A stretch of DNA of 64,000 bases, taken from assembly GCF_036408795.1 (NCBI RefSeq), contig NZ_JAZGJP010000006.1, positions 1-64,000 of the forward strand, given 5' to 3'. Position numbers and translations under genes: made by a program. The notes beneath the pieces were generated by a model. It did not search any database. It was not told where the DNA came from and saw only the letters and a list, made by a program, of their open reading frames with translations. Below, one piece after another: positions 1-6,926 of this stretch; position 1 is the stretch's first letter; each line of letters begins with the position of its first letter. Source of the stretch: Olsenella_L kribbiana (lineage in GTDB: Bacteria > Actinomycetota > Coriobacteriia > Coriobacteriales > Atopobiaceae).

Positions 1-2
1 TG

Positions 3-104
3 CATGTCCCGCTCTCCGGCATCGCAGCCACGGCCACGGTCCAGCCGAAGCTTCCTGCGAGCTTGCCTAAGCCGTTTGCAGTTCAGGGAGCCTAACTATG
101 CCGG
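3..104 (+). pseudogene. C-terminal end of an unidentified protein, cut by the window edge
   Basis: An open frame enters from the left edge and ends in TAA at 102-104, giving about 33 residues ending in KPFAVQGA. Composition (Ala, Pro, Thr, Val) would suit the tail of a phage structural or fibre protein. It lies just upstream, on the same strand, of the small phage lysis-region genes. No motif is visible and it could be chance. Confidence 0.25.
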
Positions 105-194
105 AGGTACTCAGCCATTATTGATTATTGTATCAACCCCCTTTGTGACCCGCTAGGACCATGCTCCCGAAGAGACGTCGTCGAGGAGGATGGC

Positions 195-420
195 TTGGAG
201 TCGGTAATCGTGGCACTCAGATACGGCGGCGTGACGCTTGCCGGGGTCATCGCCAGCGACTCGAAGTCGCGCGCGGTGATGGAGCGGAAGATCGACGAGC
301 TCACGCGCAGGGTAGAGAAGCAGAACTGCCTCGTGGAGCACGTACCTGCTCGCGCGCAACGTGGCGATCCTCAAGAACGACGTCGACGGCCTCGAGAGAA
401 AGGCGGACAGGGATGGCTGA
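195..420 (+). pseudogene. Small phage coiled-coil protein, frameshifted
   Basis: A TTG start at 195 is preceded by GAGGAGG at 183-189. The frame begins MESVIVAL, then a short hydrophobic Gly/Ala stretch, then a helix rich in Lys, Arg and Glu. This layout (N-terminal membrane-like segment followed by a coiled coil) is common for the small protein encoded just before phage holins. Near 340 the frame breaks. The natural continuation (ARNVAILKNDVDGLERK, ending DG-stop at 420) is in another frame, and loss of two bases after the Val-Glu codons would explain it. The stop overlaps the start of the next gene. No function is assigned beyond probable phage lysis-region accessory. Confidence 0.5.
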
Positions 421-571
421 GTTCCTAGGAGGAAACGAGTGGTACTGGCGCCTCACGCGCACGGTGGTCCATGGCGTCCTGGGCGTCGTCGTGGCAAACC
501 TGGACATGCTGGTGGGGGCGGCCACGCTACTGACGGAGTGGAGGGCGCTTGTGGTCGCCCTGGTGATGGCG
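413..571 (+). pseudogene. Phage holin, 3'-truncated
   Basis: ATG at 413 overlaps the stop of the preceding gene. About 53 codons encode MAEFLGGNEWYW followed by two hydrophobic stretches (VVHGVLGVVVANLDMLVGAA and WRALVVALVMA), typical of a small class II-type holin that opens the membrane for endolysin. At about 571 the homology stops: the next bases are the reverse complement of the start of a phage head gene (feature 572-601). The frame then runs on without a proper stop. The holin has therefore lost its C-terminus at a rearrangement junction. Identification rests on length, topology and position; confidence is moderate. Confidence 0.5.
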
Positions 572-601
572 GAGCTCGGCAAATGGCTCGAATCCGCTCA
601 T
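572..601 (-). pseudogene. First codons of a phage head-tail connector-like gene
   Basis: Downstream of the capsid reading frame on the minus strand, GGAGG is followed by ATG at 601 and the codons MSGFEPFAEL. This is a plausible start of the head-completion/connector gene that normally follows the major capsid gene. Only ten codons survive before the sequence becomes antisense holin DNA. It marks where the tail side of the structural module was lost. The family assignment is inferred from position only. Confidence 0.35.
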
Positions 602-661
602 GCGCCCTCCTTATGCCGCCGGCGTCTTGAGGACGGCGATGGCCTTCGGGTCGATGACCGC

Positions 662-1504
662 CTAGGCAAGCATCATCTCTGTGCGGTAGGCCAACTGGTT
701 GTGGGTCTTGCGGTCGGAACCGCTCTGGTCCGGGTCGCCGTACTCGATAATTTCGGCCATCATGTCGCGGACGATGCCCCACTTGATGGTGAAGAAGTCG
801 CCGCAGAATGCGAGGACGTGCGTGTCGGCTTTTGCAAGCGCTCCGTTCACGGTGCCGGAGACGGAAGCCTTGATGCCGTCGAGGCTCCCTACCTGAAGGT
901 TCATGGGCACCTCGGGATAGAGGCGTGCCATCGTGTTCGGGATGCGGACCTTGCGGATATCGGATGCGAACTTCCTCGCGAGCGCGATTCCGTTGATGTC
1001 GTAGACGGAGTTCACGGCATCGGCGAGGCTGTCGAGGTTCGTCGGCACAGCGCTCTTGGAGTCATAGGTGACCTGAGTCGCGGTATCGGAGAGCTTCGTG
1101 TAACCGGTGAGCGCGGCCTTGGTCTTCGGGTTGATCGCATGGTACACGACGTAGTCCAGGGCACGGCCGAGCGCCTCCGCCTGGTTGTCCTGGATGCGGG
1201 AGACGATCTGGAGCTTCGCATCGTCGTCTGCCCACTGGAGCTCGTTTGTGACGCGGGTCGTCACGACGAGCTTCACGCGCTTCGCCGTGACGGAGCCAAG
1301 CTCCTGCTCGTAGGAGCCCTTGACGGCGCCCTCGTCCACGACCTCTGCCTCGGCGACGCCATCGAAGGTGATGTACTCCTTGTCGAGGAAGAGCTGCGGC
1401 TCGGACGGGCTGAGCTGGGCGATGGTGGAGGTGCCCTTTGCCTTGCTGACGGTCGCGACTGCGACGCTCTTCGGCAGTGCGATCTTTGCTGCTGTAAGCG
1501 GCAT
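662..1504 (-). CDS. Phage major capsid protein, ended early by an in-frame TAG
   Basis: A 280-residue protein starts at ATG 1504 behind AAAGGAAA. It has the features of a major capsid subunit of the HK97 fold: an N-terminal stretch beginning MPLTAAKIALPKS, a charged middle with conserved-looking LVVTTRVTNELQW, and a C-terminal segment where NQLAYRTEMMLA ends the frame. The TAG at 662-664 stands where a Trp codon (TGG) would be expected, because the same frame continues AVIDPKAIAVLKTPAA and then meets TAA at 611-613 with GGAGG and the next gene start behind it. The shell protein may thus lack its last 17 residues. It follows the scaffold gene, the usual head-gene order. Decay of the prophage explains the stop; a sequencing error is the alternative. 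Confidence 0.75.
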   Translation of the reverse strand: MPLTAAKIALPKSVAVATVSKAKGTSTIAQLSPSEPQLFLDKEYITFDGVAEAEVVDEGAVKGSYEQELGSVTAKRVKLVVTTRVTNELQWADDDAKLQIVSRIQDNQAEALGRALDYVVYHAINPKTKAALTGYTKLSDTATQVTYDSKSAVPTNLDSLADAVNSVYDINGIALARKFASDIRKVRIPNTMARLYPEVPMNLQVGSLDGIKASVSGTVNGALAKADTHVLAFCGDFFTIKWGIVRDMMAEIIEYGDPDQSGSDRKTHNQLAYRTEMMLA

Positions 1505-1522
1505 TGTGTTTCCTTTCGTCTT

Positions 1523-1951
1523 CTATTTCTGTCCGAGGAGCTGGTTCACGAATTCGAGCTTCTCGTCTGTGCTGCCCTTGGAGGCAGGCTGCTTTCCGGT
1601 CTCGCCGAGCACCGGTGCCGTAGGCGCCCGGTATGCCTCGGCGATGGCCTTGGCCGATGCCATGAGGGATTCCTCGTCGGTCCCTCCGAGAATCGCCACG
1701 ATCTCGGGAGAGACGCCGGTCTCCTTGGAGACCTTCTCGCGCACCTTCTGCAGCTCGTCTGCTGCAGTCCTCTTGGCCGCTGCATCCTCGAGCTCGCCGA
1801 TCTTCTTCTCGGCTTCCTCGAGCTTTCCTGCCTTCTCCTTGAGGCTGTCATAGTCCGCATACTGCTCGCGGACCTTGGTGCGCTCTCGCTCCAGGCGTGC
1901 CTTGATGGCGCGGTCGAAGTCTTCCTGAGTCTCGATAGGCTCGAATTCCAT
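1523..1951 (-). CDS. Phage capsid scaffolding protein (DUF4355-like)
   Basis: This is a 142-residue acidic, almost wholly helical protein. Residues of roughly 15 to 85 are rich in Glu, Lys and Ala with a heptad-like pattern (KLEEAEKKIGELEDAA), followed by a looser Pro/Ala-rich stretch and a short basic-hydrophobic C-terminal helix (EKLEFVNQLLGQK). That is the layout of scaffolding proteins, whose C-terminal helix binds the capsid subunit during prohead assembly. The gene lies 18 bases upstream of the capsid gene on the same strand, as expected. Start ATG 1951 has GGAAGGGGA in front. No break is seen. Family placement is by architecture and position. Confidence 0.7.
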   Translation of the reverse strand: MEFEPIETQEDFDRAIKARLERERTKVREQYADYDSLKEKAGKLEEAEKKIGELEDAAAKRTAADELQKVREKVSKETGVSPEIVAILGGTDEESLMASAKAIAEAYRAPTAPVLGETGKQPASKGSTDEKLEFVNQLLGQK

Positions 1952-2057
1952 TCGGTTCCCCTTCCATGTCCCGTCCGCTCGGACGTGATCGAGCCAGGAT
2001 TGTCCGCCCCTGGCAGCGTGATGCCATGGTCACCGCCCATGGCGGCGTATATAGAAG

Positions 2058-2077
2058 CAGCCACCGAGAGGTGGCTG
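2058..2077 (-). terminator. Stem-loop upstream of the scaffold gene
   Basis: CAGCCACC and GGTGGCTG form a perfect 8-bp stem around a GAGA loop. It sits in the 242-base gap between the small gene ending at 2194 and the scaffold start at 1951. On the minus strand it is followed by TGCTTCT, a weak U-tract, so it could be a weak terminator or an mRNA processing/stability element. Nothing else clear is visible in this gap. Confidence 0.4.
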
Positions 2078-2193
2078 TCTTCGTCGTATTGATTTGTCAT
2101 CTGTTCGGGCTACGAAAAACTTGCTAGAGGCTTTCGGTATATCTGTTCAAGCGCAGCGTTGCAGCGTCCTCGCAGAATCGAAATTCTTGGCAT

Positions 2194-2412
2194 TTATTCC
2201 TTGAGGTTTGAGTAATCGCCAAGAGTCAGCGGCGTATCATCAGGAACCTCTTCGAACTGGTCGACTGGGAATAGGCCATCATCGTCGATATGAGGAGATG
2301 TGATGCGGTATGCCTTTCCACGAGGAGTGTCCTCGACGCCGTCGACCTGATAGACGCCATTCTTCGCCAGGACGACCTTGTAGTAGCTTCCGATATAACG
2401 CACTCTAGTCAT
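2194..2412 (-). CDS. Small phage protein after the MuF gene; candidate immunity partner
   Basis: This 72-residue acidic protein (begins MTRVRYIGSYYKVVL, ends LTLGDYSNLKE) has a predicted small beta-rich fold: alternating hydrophobic residues, the pattern VYQVDGVED, and an LFPVDQFEEV segment. Its ATG at 2412 overlaps the stop of the preceding MuF-type gene by eight bases, so the two are translationally coupled. Short proteins of this style follow minor-head genes in many Firmicutes and Actinobacteria phages. Because the upstream protein ends in a toxin-like domain, an immunity role is possible, but this is inference. No catalytic motif is visible. Confidence 0.5.
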   Translation of the reverse strand: MTRVRYIGSYYKVVLAKNGVYQVDGVEDTPRGKAYRITSPHIDDDGLFPVDQFEEVPDDTPLTLGDYSNLKE

Positions 2413-3712
2413 TTCTCCTGCGCGCCCATCTCTTGAAGTAGAATTCCTGCCTGCCGATATCAGGATGTTCCATCCAATGCACTTCTGCTAGCGCAATTCT
2501 ACCATTGTCGTCTGGATCGAATATCCATCCTTCGCCAGCAACATGAGACCACTCCTCAGGCTGACCTCCGTACTCGTCAGCAAGCCTCTGGGCAACTCTC
2601 AGCTCCTTGCTTGGACTGCTTCCACGTCCGGCAAATACCTTCTTTATCTCTATCTCGCTTCCGGGGAAGAACACGGTATCATGGCCGCTTGGCATGTGCA
2701 CAACGTAGTCTGTTGCCGCTTTTGCTCCGACTGCCCTTCCTGCTATGAAGCTGAGATCAAGCCCAGAGGATACAAACGCCCTGAGCGCTCTCTTCTCTGC
2801 TGGTTCGACCTGCATTGCTTCTATCTTTTCAAAAGCCTTCCATTGCTTGAATAGTGAGTCAGGGTCATACCCCTCTACGCTCGTATCGAATCCGCGTGTC
2901 ACATGCACGCCATTCTTCCAGTAGTCCCTTATCTCAGGCACTCCTGGCACGACCTTGCAGCGGCAGTCAGCATGCCAGTGTGCAAAGGCACCCGCAGTTT
3001 CCTCTGACCAGTAGATGAAGCCTCTCGAGGCAAGCATCGTGCAGAAGGCACACGTGTGGTTCCCCATCGGAACCCTTGCAAACCTGACTCCGCTCTTCCG
3101 GTCACGCTTGACGTTGTCCATCACCGTGTCGTTCGCCCTGCGTGCCACCTGGTTCTTGGCAAGCCTTCCAAGCTCCGACTTCATGCTGTCTTCTGCAGAG
3201 GGCTCCGGGAACTCATCGGATACGAGCTTCATGACCTCATCGGTCGCATACCGGATCCTCCGGTCATTGATGGCCTTGCCTGTTACAGTAAAGTACCTTC
3301 CATGGTTGTAGATCTCCAAGCCTTTGGCATGGTTGGCGCGGCCGATGGCGCCTGTCCTCTCGGGACTTGCTCCGCAGATGATATGGATGCCTGTACCTGA
3401 TGGGCTGATCTCGGTGTAGCTGTCTATGCTATCAACAATGTCCTGCGCCCACTGCTCTATCTTTCCGTCGTGCACGCAGTCATCGAGATCGATTCCGACG
3501 AGCCCTCCATCGAGCTCGATGCCCAAGCCTGTATATCCGTTGCTGTCTGCAGCCTCGATTGCTTCGTCGAGGGTTCCCCAGGTGCTCCTGTCATTGGCCT
3601 TGGCGTTTCCGCCATGAGGAGACCTTGGTATCTTCCTGCCGTTGACGTTGTCCCAGCACACCCATTGCGCCAGGTCTCCGAGCGCCTTGAGAGCGTCTGG
3701 CAGGTCCGTCAT
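2405..3712 (-). CDS. Chimeric protein: primase-like domain + MuF minor-head C-half + toxin-like C-terminus
   Basis: A start at ATG 3712 overlaps the stop of the upstream MuF N-half (ATGA) and gives 435 residues. Residues 1-170 form a complete archaeo-eukaryotic primase-type N-terminal domain as in phage/plasmid replication proteins: LAQWVCW, STWGTLDEA, the acidic motif VGIDLDDC, then EISPSGTGIHI and EIYNHGRYFTVTG. From residue about 180 the sequence switches to the middle of a MuF (SPP1 gp7-like) minor head protein: GVRFARVPMGNHTCAFC, then HWHADCRCKVVPG, with the Cys/His pattern usual for the family. The last 100 residues (HDTVFFPGSEIEIKKVF to VHWMEHPDIGRQEFYFKRW) resemble nuclease-type toxin tails found on phage MuF proteins. 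Primase and MuF parts do not belong together in known phages, so this looks like an insertion into the MuF gene. Whether the product works is unknown. Confidence 0.65.
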   Translation of the reverse strand: MTDLPDALKALGDLAQWVCWDNVNGRKIPRSPHGGNAKANDRSTWGTLDEAIEAADSNGYTGLGIELDGGLVGIDLDDCVHDGKIEQWAQDIVDSIDSYTEISPSGTGIHIICGASPERTGAIGRANHAKGLEIYNHGRYFTVTGKAINDRRIRYATDEVMKLVSDEFPEPSAEDSMKSELGRLAKNQVARRANDTVMDNVKRDRKSGVRFARVPMGNHTCAFCTMLASRGFIYWSEETAGAFAHWHADCRCKVVPGVPEIRDYWKNGVHVTRGFDTSVEGYDPDSLFKQWKAFEKIEAMQVEPAEKRALRAFVSSGLDLSFIAGRAVGAKAATDYVVHMPSGHDTVFFPGSEIEIKKVFAGRGSSPSKELRVAQRLADEYGGQPEEWSHVAGEGWIFDPDDNGRIALAEVHWMEHPDIGRQEFYFKRWARRRND

Positions 3713-4071
3713 ATCGCGCTCCCATCGTCCTCGTCGGCGATGAGGCCGGCAATCCATCTGCATTTGCGGTCGATGGCATCCCTCGTCTCGTCGGTGACGT
3801 CCGGTATGGATGCCGGATCGAGGCTGGCTGACGAATTCTCGACGCACTGGTCATAGAACCTAGCACCGAGCTCGCACGCGGCATTGCCATATGAATCGAG
3901 CTCTGCCAGGACGATGGCCTTCATCTCTTCGCGGATCTCCGCGATTGATGCATGGAGGTTCTTGGCCCTCCATGCATCGAATGCAGCCTCTGCGCTCTTC
4001 TGCGCCTTCAGCTCAGCCTGCGAGAGGGCGCTGTCATATTCCTCAATCTCCTTGCGGCTGATGGTGCTCAT
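3709..4071 (-). CDS. MuF-type phage minor head protein, N-terminal half
   Basis: This 120-residue helical, charged protein begins MSTISRKEIEEYDSALSQ, with LHASIAEIREEMKAIVLAE in the middle and the end IDRKCRWIAGLIADEDDGSAI. It corresponds to the N-terminal helical region of actinobacterial MuF proteins, which contact the portal inside the head. In intact homologues the segment continues directly into the part that now lies about 550 bases further on (feature 2405-3712). Its start ATG 4071 overlaps the portal stop (ATGA), preserving the portal-MuF order. The stop at 3709 lies in the re-initiation overlap with the primase-like domain, in a different frame from it. Confidence 0.6.
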   Translation of the reverse strand: MSTISRKEIEEYDSALSQAELKAQKSAEAAFDAWRAKNLHASIAEIREEMKAIVLAELDSYGNAACELGARFYDQCVENSSASLDPASIPDVTDETRDAIDRKCRWIAGLIADEDDGSAI

Positions 4072-5481
4072 AAGCCGATCGCCGTCTGTGCAATGAGCTG
4101 GCTGGCCTGCGACCTCTTGCGGTCGCTCCTGAGCCTCTGGATCTGCTCGTCCGTGAAGCCGAACTCCTCGAGGGCCACATCGGAATCGGCAAGCCAGGGA
4201 AGCGCCGATATCATCTTCGTCATCGCGTCTGCCTGGCTGACGATTGACGGCATGGCAGGATTGCGGAACTTCGGCTGGATCGTGAGCCCGCGTGCGAGCT
4301 CCGTCCTGAAGTCCGTCCCTTCATGGATTGCAAGCGCCATGAGCGCCACGTTCCTGAGCGCCTCCCCGTTGTCGGCATTGAGGTTCTGCGCCTCGATGAC
4401 GAGCGGCTCCTTGGCTGCATAGATGGCCTCAGCGCTCGATGGGTTGTCCTGGACGATTCCGAGCTCGGAGACAGGGACATTCGTCTCTCCAGAGAACCTC
4501 GCCGCGAGGCTCCTCATGTAGTCGATGTGCGGCTGCATGCTGCCCTGCGCGAGCTGCCCGAACTGCGGCACGTCGCCGTCATCGTCCTTGCGCACTGCGA
4601 AGATGTTACCGATATAGGCATCCCACTTCGACTTGCCGTCGAGGCTGTCCTTGTCTGCTCCCAGCAGGTACTTCTGCGGGGAGGTGAAGAACTCATCAGA
4701 GATCTCCGAGCGCACGGAGGAGCGCATGGCATCGTCCGCGATGTTCATCACGCTTCTCGTGATGCGCGACCTGCCGAAGGGATGGTCGATCGTGGCGTCG
4801 AACGCCATGGGCTCGATGAGCGGGCGCCCATGCTGTGCGGGATGTACTGCGCCACCCATCCGGCCTGTCCGGGCGTCCTCACGATGCGGATCACGTTGGC
4901 ATCGGTGAAGATGTCCACCCAGGTGGACTCGTGCTGGCTCCTCGGGCTCGGGTCGCGGTCAACGACCACCATGCCGGCCCTGATGCGCTTGGGCCTCCAG
5001 TCCCAGAGGGCGGAGGCGCTCGTCGCAGGATGTGCCGTCACGATGGCCTCGGGCTCTCCCCTGGAAGCGTCCCCTGCCGTGACCGAGAGGAACGCGCAGC
5101 ACAGCTTCAGCTCCTCGCGGACGGCGCGGCGGTAGTACACCTTGAGCTGGTTCTGCGCCACCAGCCGCTGTAGGTACGCCGAAGCCTCCTCGTCGTCGCA
5201 TACATAGCCGTCGAACTGGCTCCTGTCGGATAGGGCGGTGACCGCCTTCGCCGGCCATCCTATCACCTGCTCCAGGCGGGCGAGGTTGGGGGGACCGATA
5301 TTCCGAGGTCGCGCGGCATCTGGTGCATGGAGTAGTAGCCATCCCGCAGCCAGTTCCTCGAAAGGTGCCGGTGCCATGTCAGCACGAGGTCGCGCGCGGT
5401 CTGCCGATCATCGTCGAGGAGGCCGTCCGCTGAGGCTATCTGGTCGATGTAGCGCGAGCTCACCATACGGTAGCCCTCCAT
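4068..5481 (-). pseudogene. Phage portal protein (SPP1 gp6-like), two frameshifts
   Basis: Three frames together give about 470 residues of portal, the dodecameric ring at the DNA-entry vertex. The N-terminal part starts at ATG 5481 (MEGYRMVSSRYIDQIASA) behind GAAGAGG. After LGISVPP the frame shifts at a run of six G on the plus strand (5287-5292), and NLARLEQVIGWPAKAV follows. After QYIPHSMG, near 4832, it shifts again at a short G/C run and GRPLIEPMAFDATIDHPFG follows to the end (QLIAQTAIGL). Restoring one base at each run gives an uninterrupted protein. Total length and segments such as AGMVVVDRD and EISDEFFTSPQKYLLG fit the portal family. Both indels are in homopolymers, so sequencing error must be kept open. 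Confidence 0.7.
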
Positions 5482-5506
5482 CCAGGACGCCTCTTCGTTG
5501 TCATCG

Positions 5507-5539
5507 CTCTCGAGAGCGCAAGCGATGCGCTCTCGAGAG
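5507..5539. repeat. Perfect 14-bp inverted repeat
   Basis: CTCTCGAGAGCGCA at 5507-5520 and its exact reverse complement at 5526-5539 are separated by five bases (AGCGA). Each arm itself begins or ends with the palindrome CTCTCGAGAG. It lies just upstream of the portal start and after the small HTH gene, exactly where the large terminase gene is missing. It may be a deletion scar, a packaging-protein or repressor binding site, or an mRNA hairpin; no U-tract follows on either strand. Confidence 0.7.
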
Positions 5540-5606
5540 GCGCCGATATCGCGGCCGACCCATCTCCGAAGCCGAGGCCGCCGGCAGAGCCGATCTTCCT
5601 TCTGAT

Positions 5607-5843
5607 TTATCTTTTCGCAGAGGCATCGAGCGCCTCGCTGGCCAGATGCCTTAGAACTCCCGAATGCACCGCGTCGGATAGCAGCGACGATGCCCTTGCC
5701 TCGCGTGCCCTGCGGTCGACAGATGATGTCGAGCGCCCGAGGTTCTGCGCCATCTGCCTGACAGACAGCTTCCCGCAGTTCTCGCGGATGTATGCCAGCT
5801 CGACGGCAGGCCATGGCCTCGGTGACCCTCTCGTATGGGACAT
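5607..5843 (-). CDS. Small phage helix-turn-helix protein (Myb-like; terminase-small-subunit position)
   Basis: A 78-residue basic protein starts at ATG 5843, chosen because AAAGGAGG lies just upstream; an in-frame start ten codons earlier has no such site. Residues about 8-45 (WPAVELAYIRENCGKLSVRQMAQNLGRS plus the following helix) match a Myb/SANT-like helix-turn-helix, with the typical W, then S-x-x-x-[MI]-A-x-x-L-x-R-S pattern. The gene is the first of the minus-strand structural block, the place of a terminase small subunit, which recognises the packaging site. It could equally be an early regulator. It diverges from the repressor gene at 5905. Confidence 0.55.
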   Translation of the reverse strand: MSHTRGSPRPWPAVELAYIRENCGKLSVRQMAQNLGRSTSSVDRRAREARASSLLSDAVHSGVLRHLASEALDASAKR

Positions 5844-5904
5844 TTCCAAGCCTCCTTTGTGTAAAAGCCTCAATGCGCACTTAGATTTCTAGCGGAGATG
5901 TTGT
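5844..5904. promoter_or_regulatory. Divergent control region between repressor and structural block
   Basis: Sixty-one AT-richer bases separate the start codons of the XRE repressor (plus) and the HTH gene (minus). Each side carries its own ribosome-binding site (GCGGAG before 5905, AAAGGAGG before 5843). The position is that of a lysis-lysogeny switch. No clear repeated operator can be read by eye. Confidence 0.4.
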
Positions 5905-6291
5905 ATGGAGAATCGCATCAGGGAGCTGAGGGAAGCACGGAACCTGACCAGGAGGCTGTTAGCCGATTGCGCCCATGTGGGCTATGACGCCCTTGCCAAG
6001 TGGGAAGAGGGCGAAAACGAAATTGCGCTGGATAAGGCAATCTCGATTGCAAAGACACTGTATTGCAAGCTGTCTAATCTCGTCTATACAGCACCCAAGC
6101 ACGATTACCAGCTCGACCGGCTCTGCCGCAATTACCGCGACATGTCTGATGAGGGCAAGCAGGCACTTGCGGCCACCAACGACGCATTGCTTTCGGTCTT
6201 CGAAAATCGTGCGACAGGGGTCGCTCCATTGACCCATCCGATTAGGATACAATTTAGGATGATGTTTCTGATATTTGGACATCGTCCATAA
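5905..6291 (+). CDS. XRE-family phage repressor
   Basis: This is a 128-residue protein. Residues 1-60 form a Cro/CI-type helix-turn-helix: RIRELREARNLTRR, a turn, then DALAKWEEGENEIALDKAISIAKTL and the Leu-rich last helix. The remaining half has a short helical region (LCRNYRDMSDEGKQALAATNDAL) and a hydrophobic tail, without an S24 peptidase domain, so it would not be cleaved by RecA. Such proteins hold a prophage silent by binding the divergent operator, here 5844-5904. The C-terminal 30 residues look atypical and may reflect a lost downstream part. Confidence 0.7.
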   Translation: MENRIRELREARNLTRRLLADCAHVGYDALAKWEEGENEIALDKAISIAKTLYCKLSNLVYTAPKHDYQLDRLCRNYRDMSDEGKQALAATNDALLSVFENRATGVAPLTHPIRIQFRMMFLIFGHRP

Positions 6292-6388
6292 ATTTCGGCA
6301 TTATTTACCGCTTTGCTGGATATACAGCCTGGAAAGTGTGCCGCCTTGCAGTAGTGAGCGGTAGTGTCCCCTTTCTTTGGGAGGCAAT

Positions 6389-6925
6389 ATGGATGCGTCG
6401 ATCATAAAAACGGGCATGACGCTCGGATGGGGCATGCTGGATGATGATGCGCGTGCCTATCTCGAGCTGGAGAAGATATCCGCAACAGGGAACACGCGAT
6501 TCCAATGGCCGCGGCCAGGAGGAAAGCTTGTCATAGAGCTTGAAGCCAGGGACGACCATCGGGACAGATTCTTTCTCGATATCGGAGAATGCAGGAGGAC
6601 TGCCACCATCGCTGTCGGGCTCCTGCCCGAGAGGAAGTCAAAGATGCAGACGAGATCAGCCGACAGGCCGCTAATCCGCATTGACTATGCAAGCGATCCC
6701 GACATGCTCGTGCATACGAACCCGGACGGCAAAGTGATTGTAGGAAGCCATATGCACATCGATGTAGACAATCCGAATCGCATGTCCTGGGCATTTCCTC
6801 TGGACCACCAGACTATACTTAGCCCAGATACCGATATTGGCAGCGTCGCAGGAATCTTCTTCGCATTCATGGACGCATGCCATATAGACAAGTCCATTAG
6901 CGTGGAGCAGCTGCTGGGGGTGTGA
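6389..6925 (+). CDS. DUF6978-family protein of unknown function
   Basis: This 178-residue protein starts at ATG 6389 with GGGAGG five bases upstream. The first half contains RFQWPRPGGKLVIELE and a beta-rich stretch with a DRFFLDIGECRR segment. The second half has the diagnostic HTNPDGKV, then HMHIDVDNPNRMSWAFPL and the helix GIFFAFMDACHI, which fit the DUF6978 family. No enzyme motif beyond conserved His/Asp residues (HTNPDG, HMHID) is evident. The gene is followed after one base by the DUF1828/DUF1829 gene, a pairing seen in phage lysogeny regions, and both lie between repressor and integrase. Function is unknown; a defence or superinfection role is only a guess. Confidence 0.7.
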   Translation: MDASIIKTGMTLGWGMLDDDARAYLELEKISATGNTRFQWPRPGGKLVIELEARDDHRDRFFLDIGECRRTATIAVGLLPERKSKMQTRSADRPLIRIDYASDPDMLVHTNPDGKVIVGSHMHIDVDNPNRMSWAFPLDHQTILSPDTDIGSVAGIFFAFMDACHIDKSISVEQLLGV

Positions 6926-6926
6926 C

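Noticed and set aside
26..180. Second copy of the tRNA-Pro attachment repeat near the left edge
   Set aside because: No stretch resembling the tRNA-Pro 3' half was found in the first kilobase, so the left prophage end is outside the window or lost.
161..2092. Plus-strand open frame of about 640 codons across the prophage head genes
   Set aside because: Only codons 413-571 (holin) look real. The rest is antisense to capsid and scaffold genes and has no own ribosome site.
1546..2100. Minus-strand frame of 184 codons in front of the scaffold gene
   Set aside because: Most of it overlaps the scaffold gene in another frame with Arg/Ser-rich shadow sequence. Only the first 45 codons lie in free DNA and resemble nothing.
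4068..5481. Programmed frameshifting in the portal gene
   Set aside because: Two separate single-base changes in plain homopolymers, with no slippery heptamer or stimulating structure and no known case for portals. Mutation or sequencing error is simpler.
5507..5539. Inverted repeat as a terminator
   Set aside because: Perfect stem but no U-tract on either strand, and it lies directly before the portal start codon.
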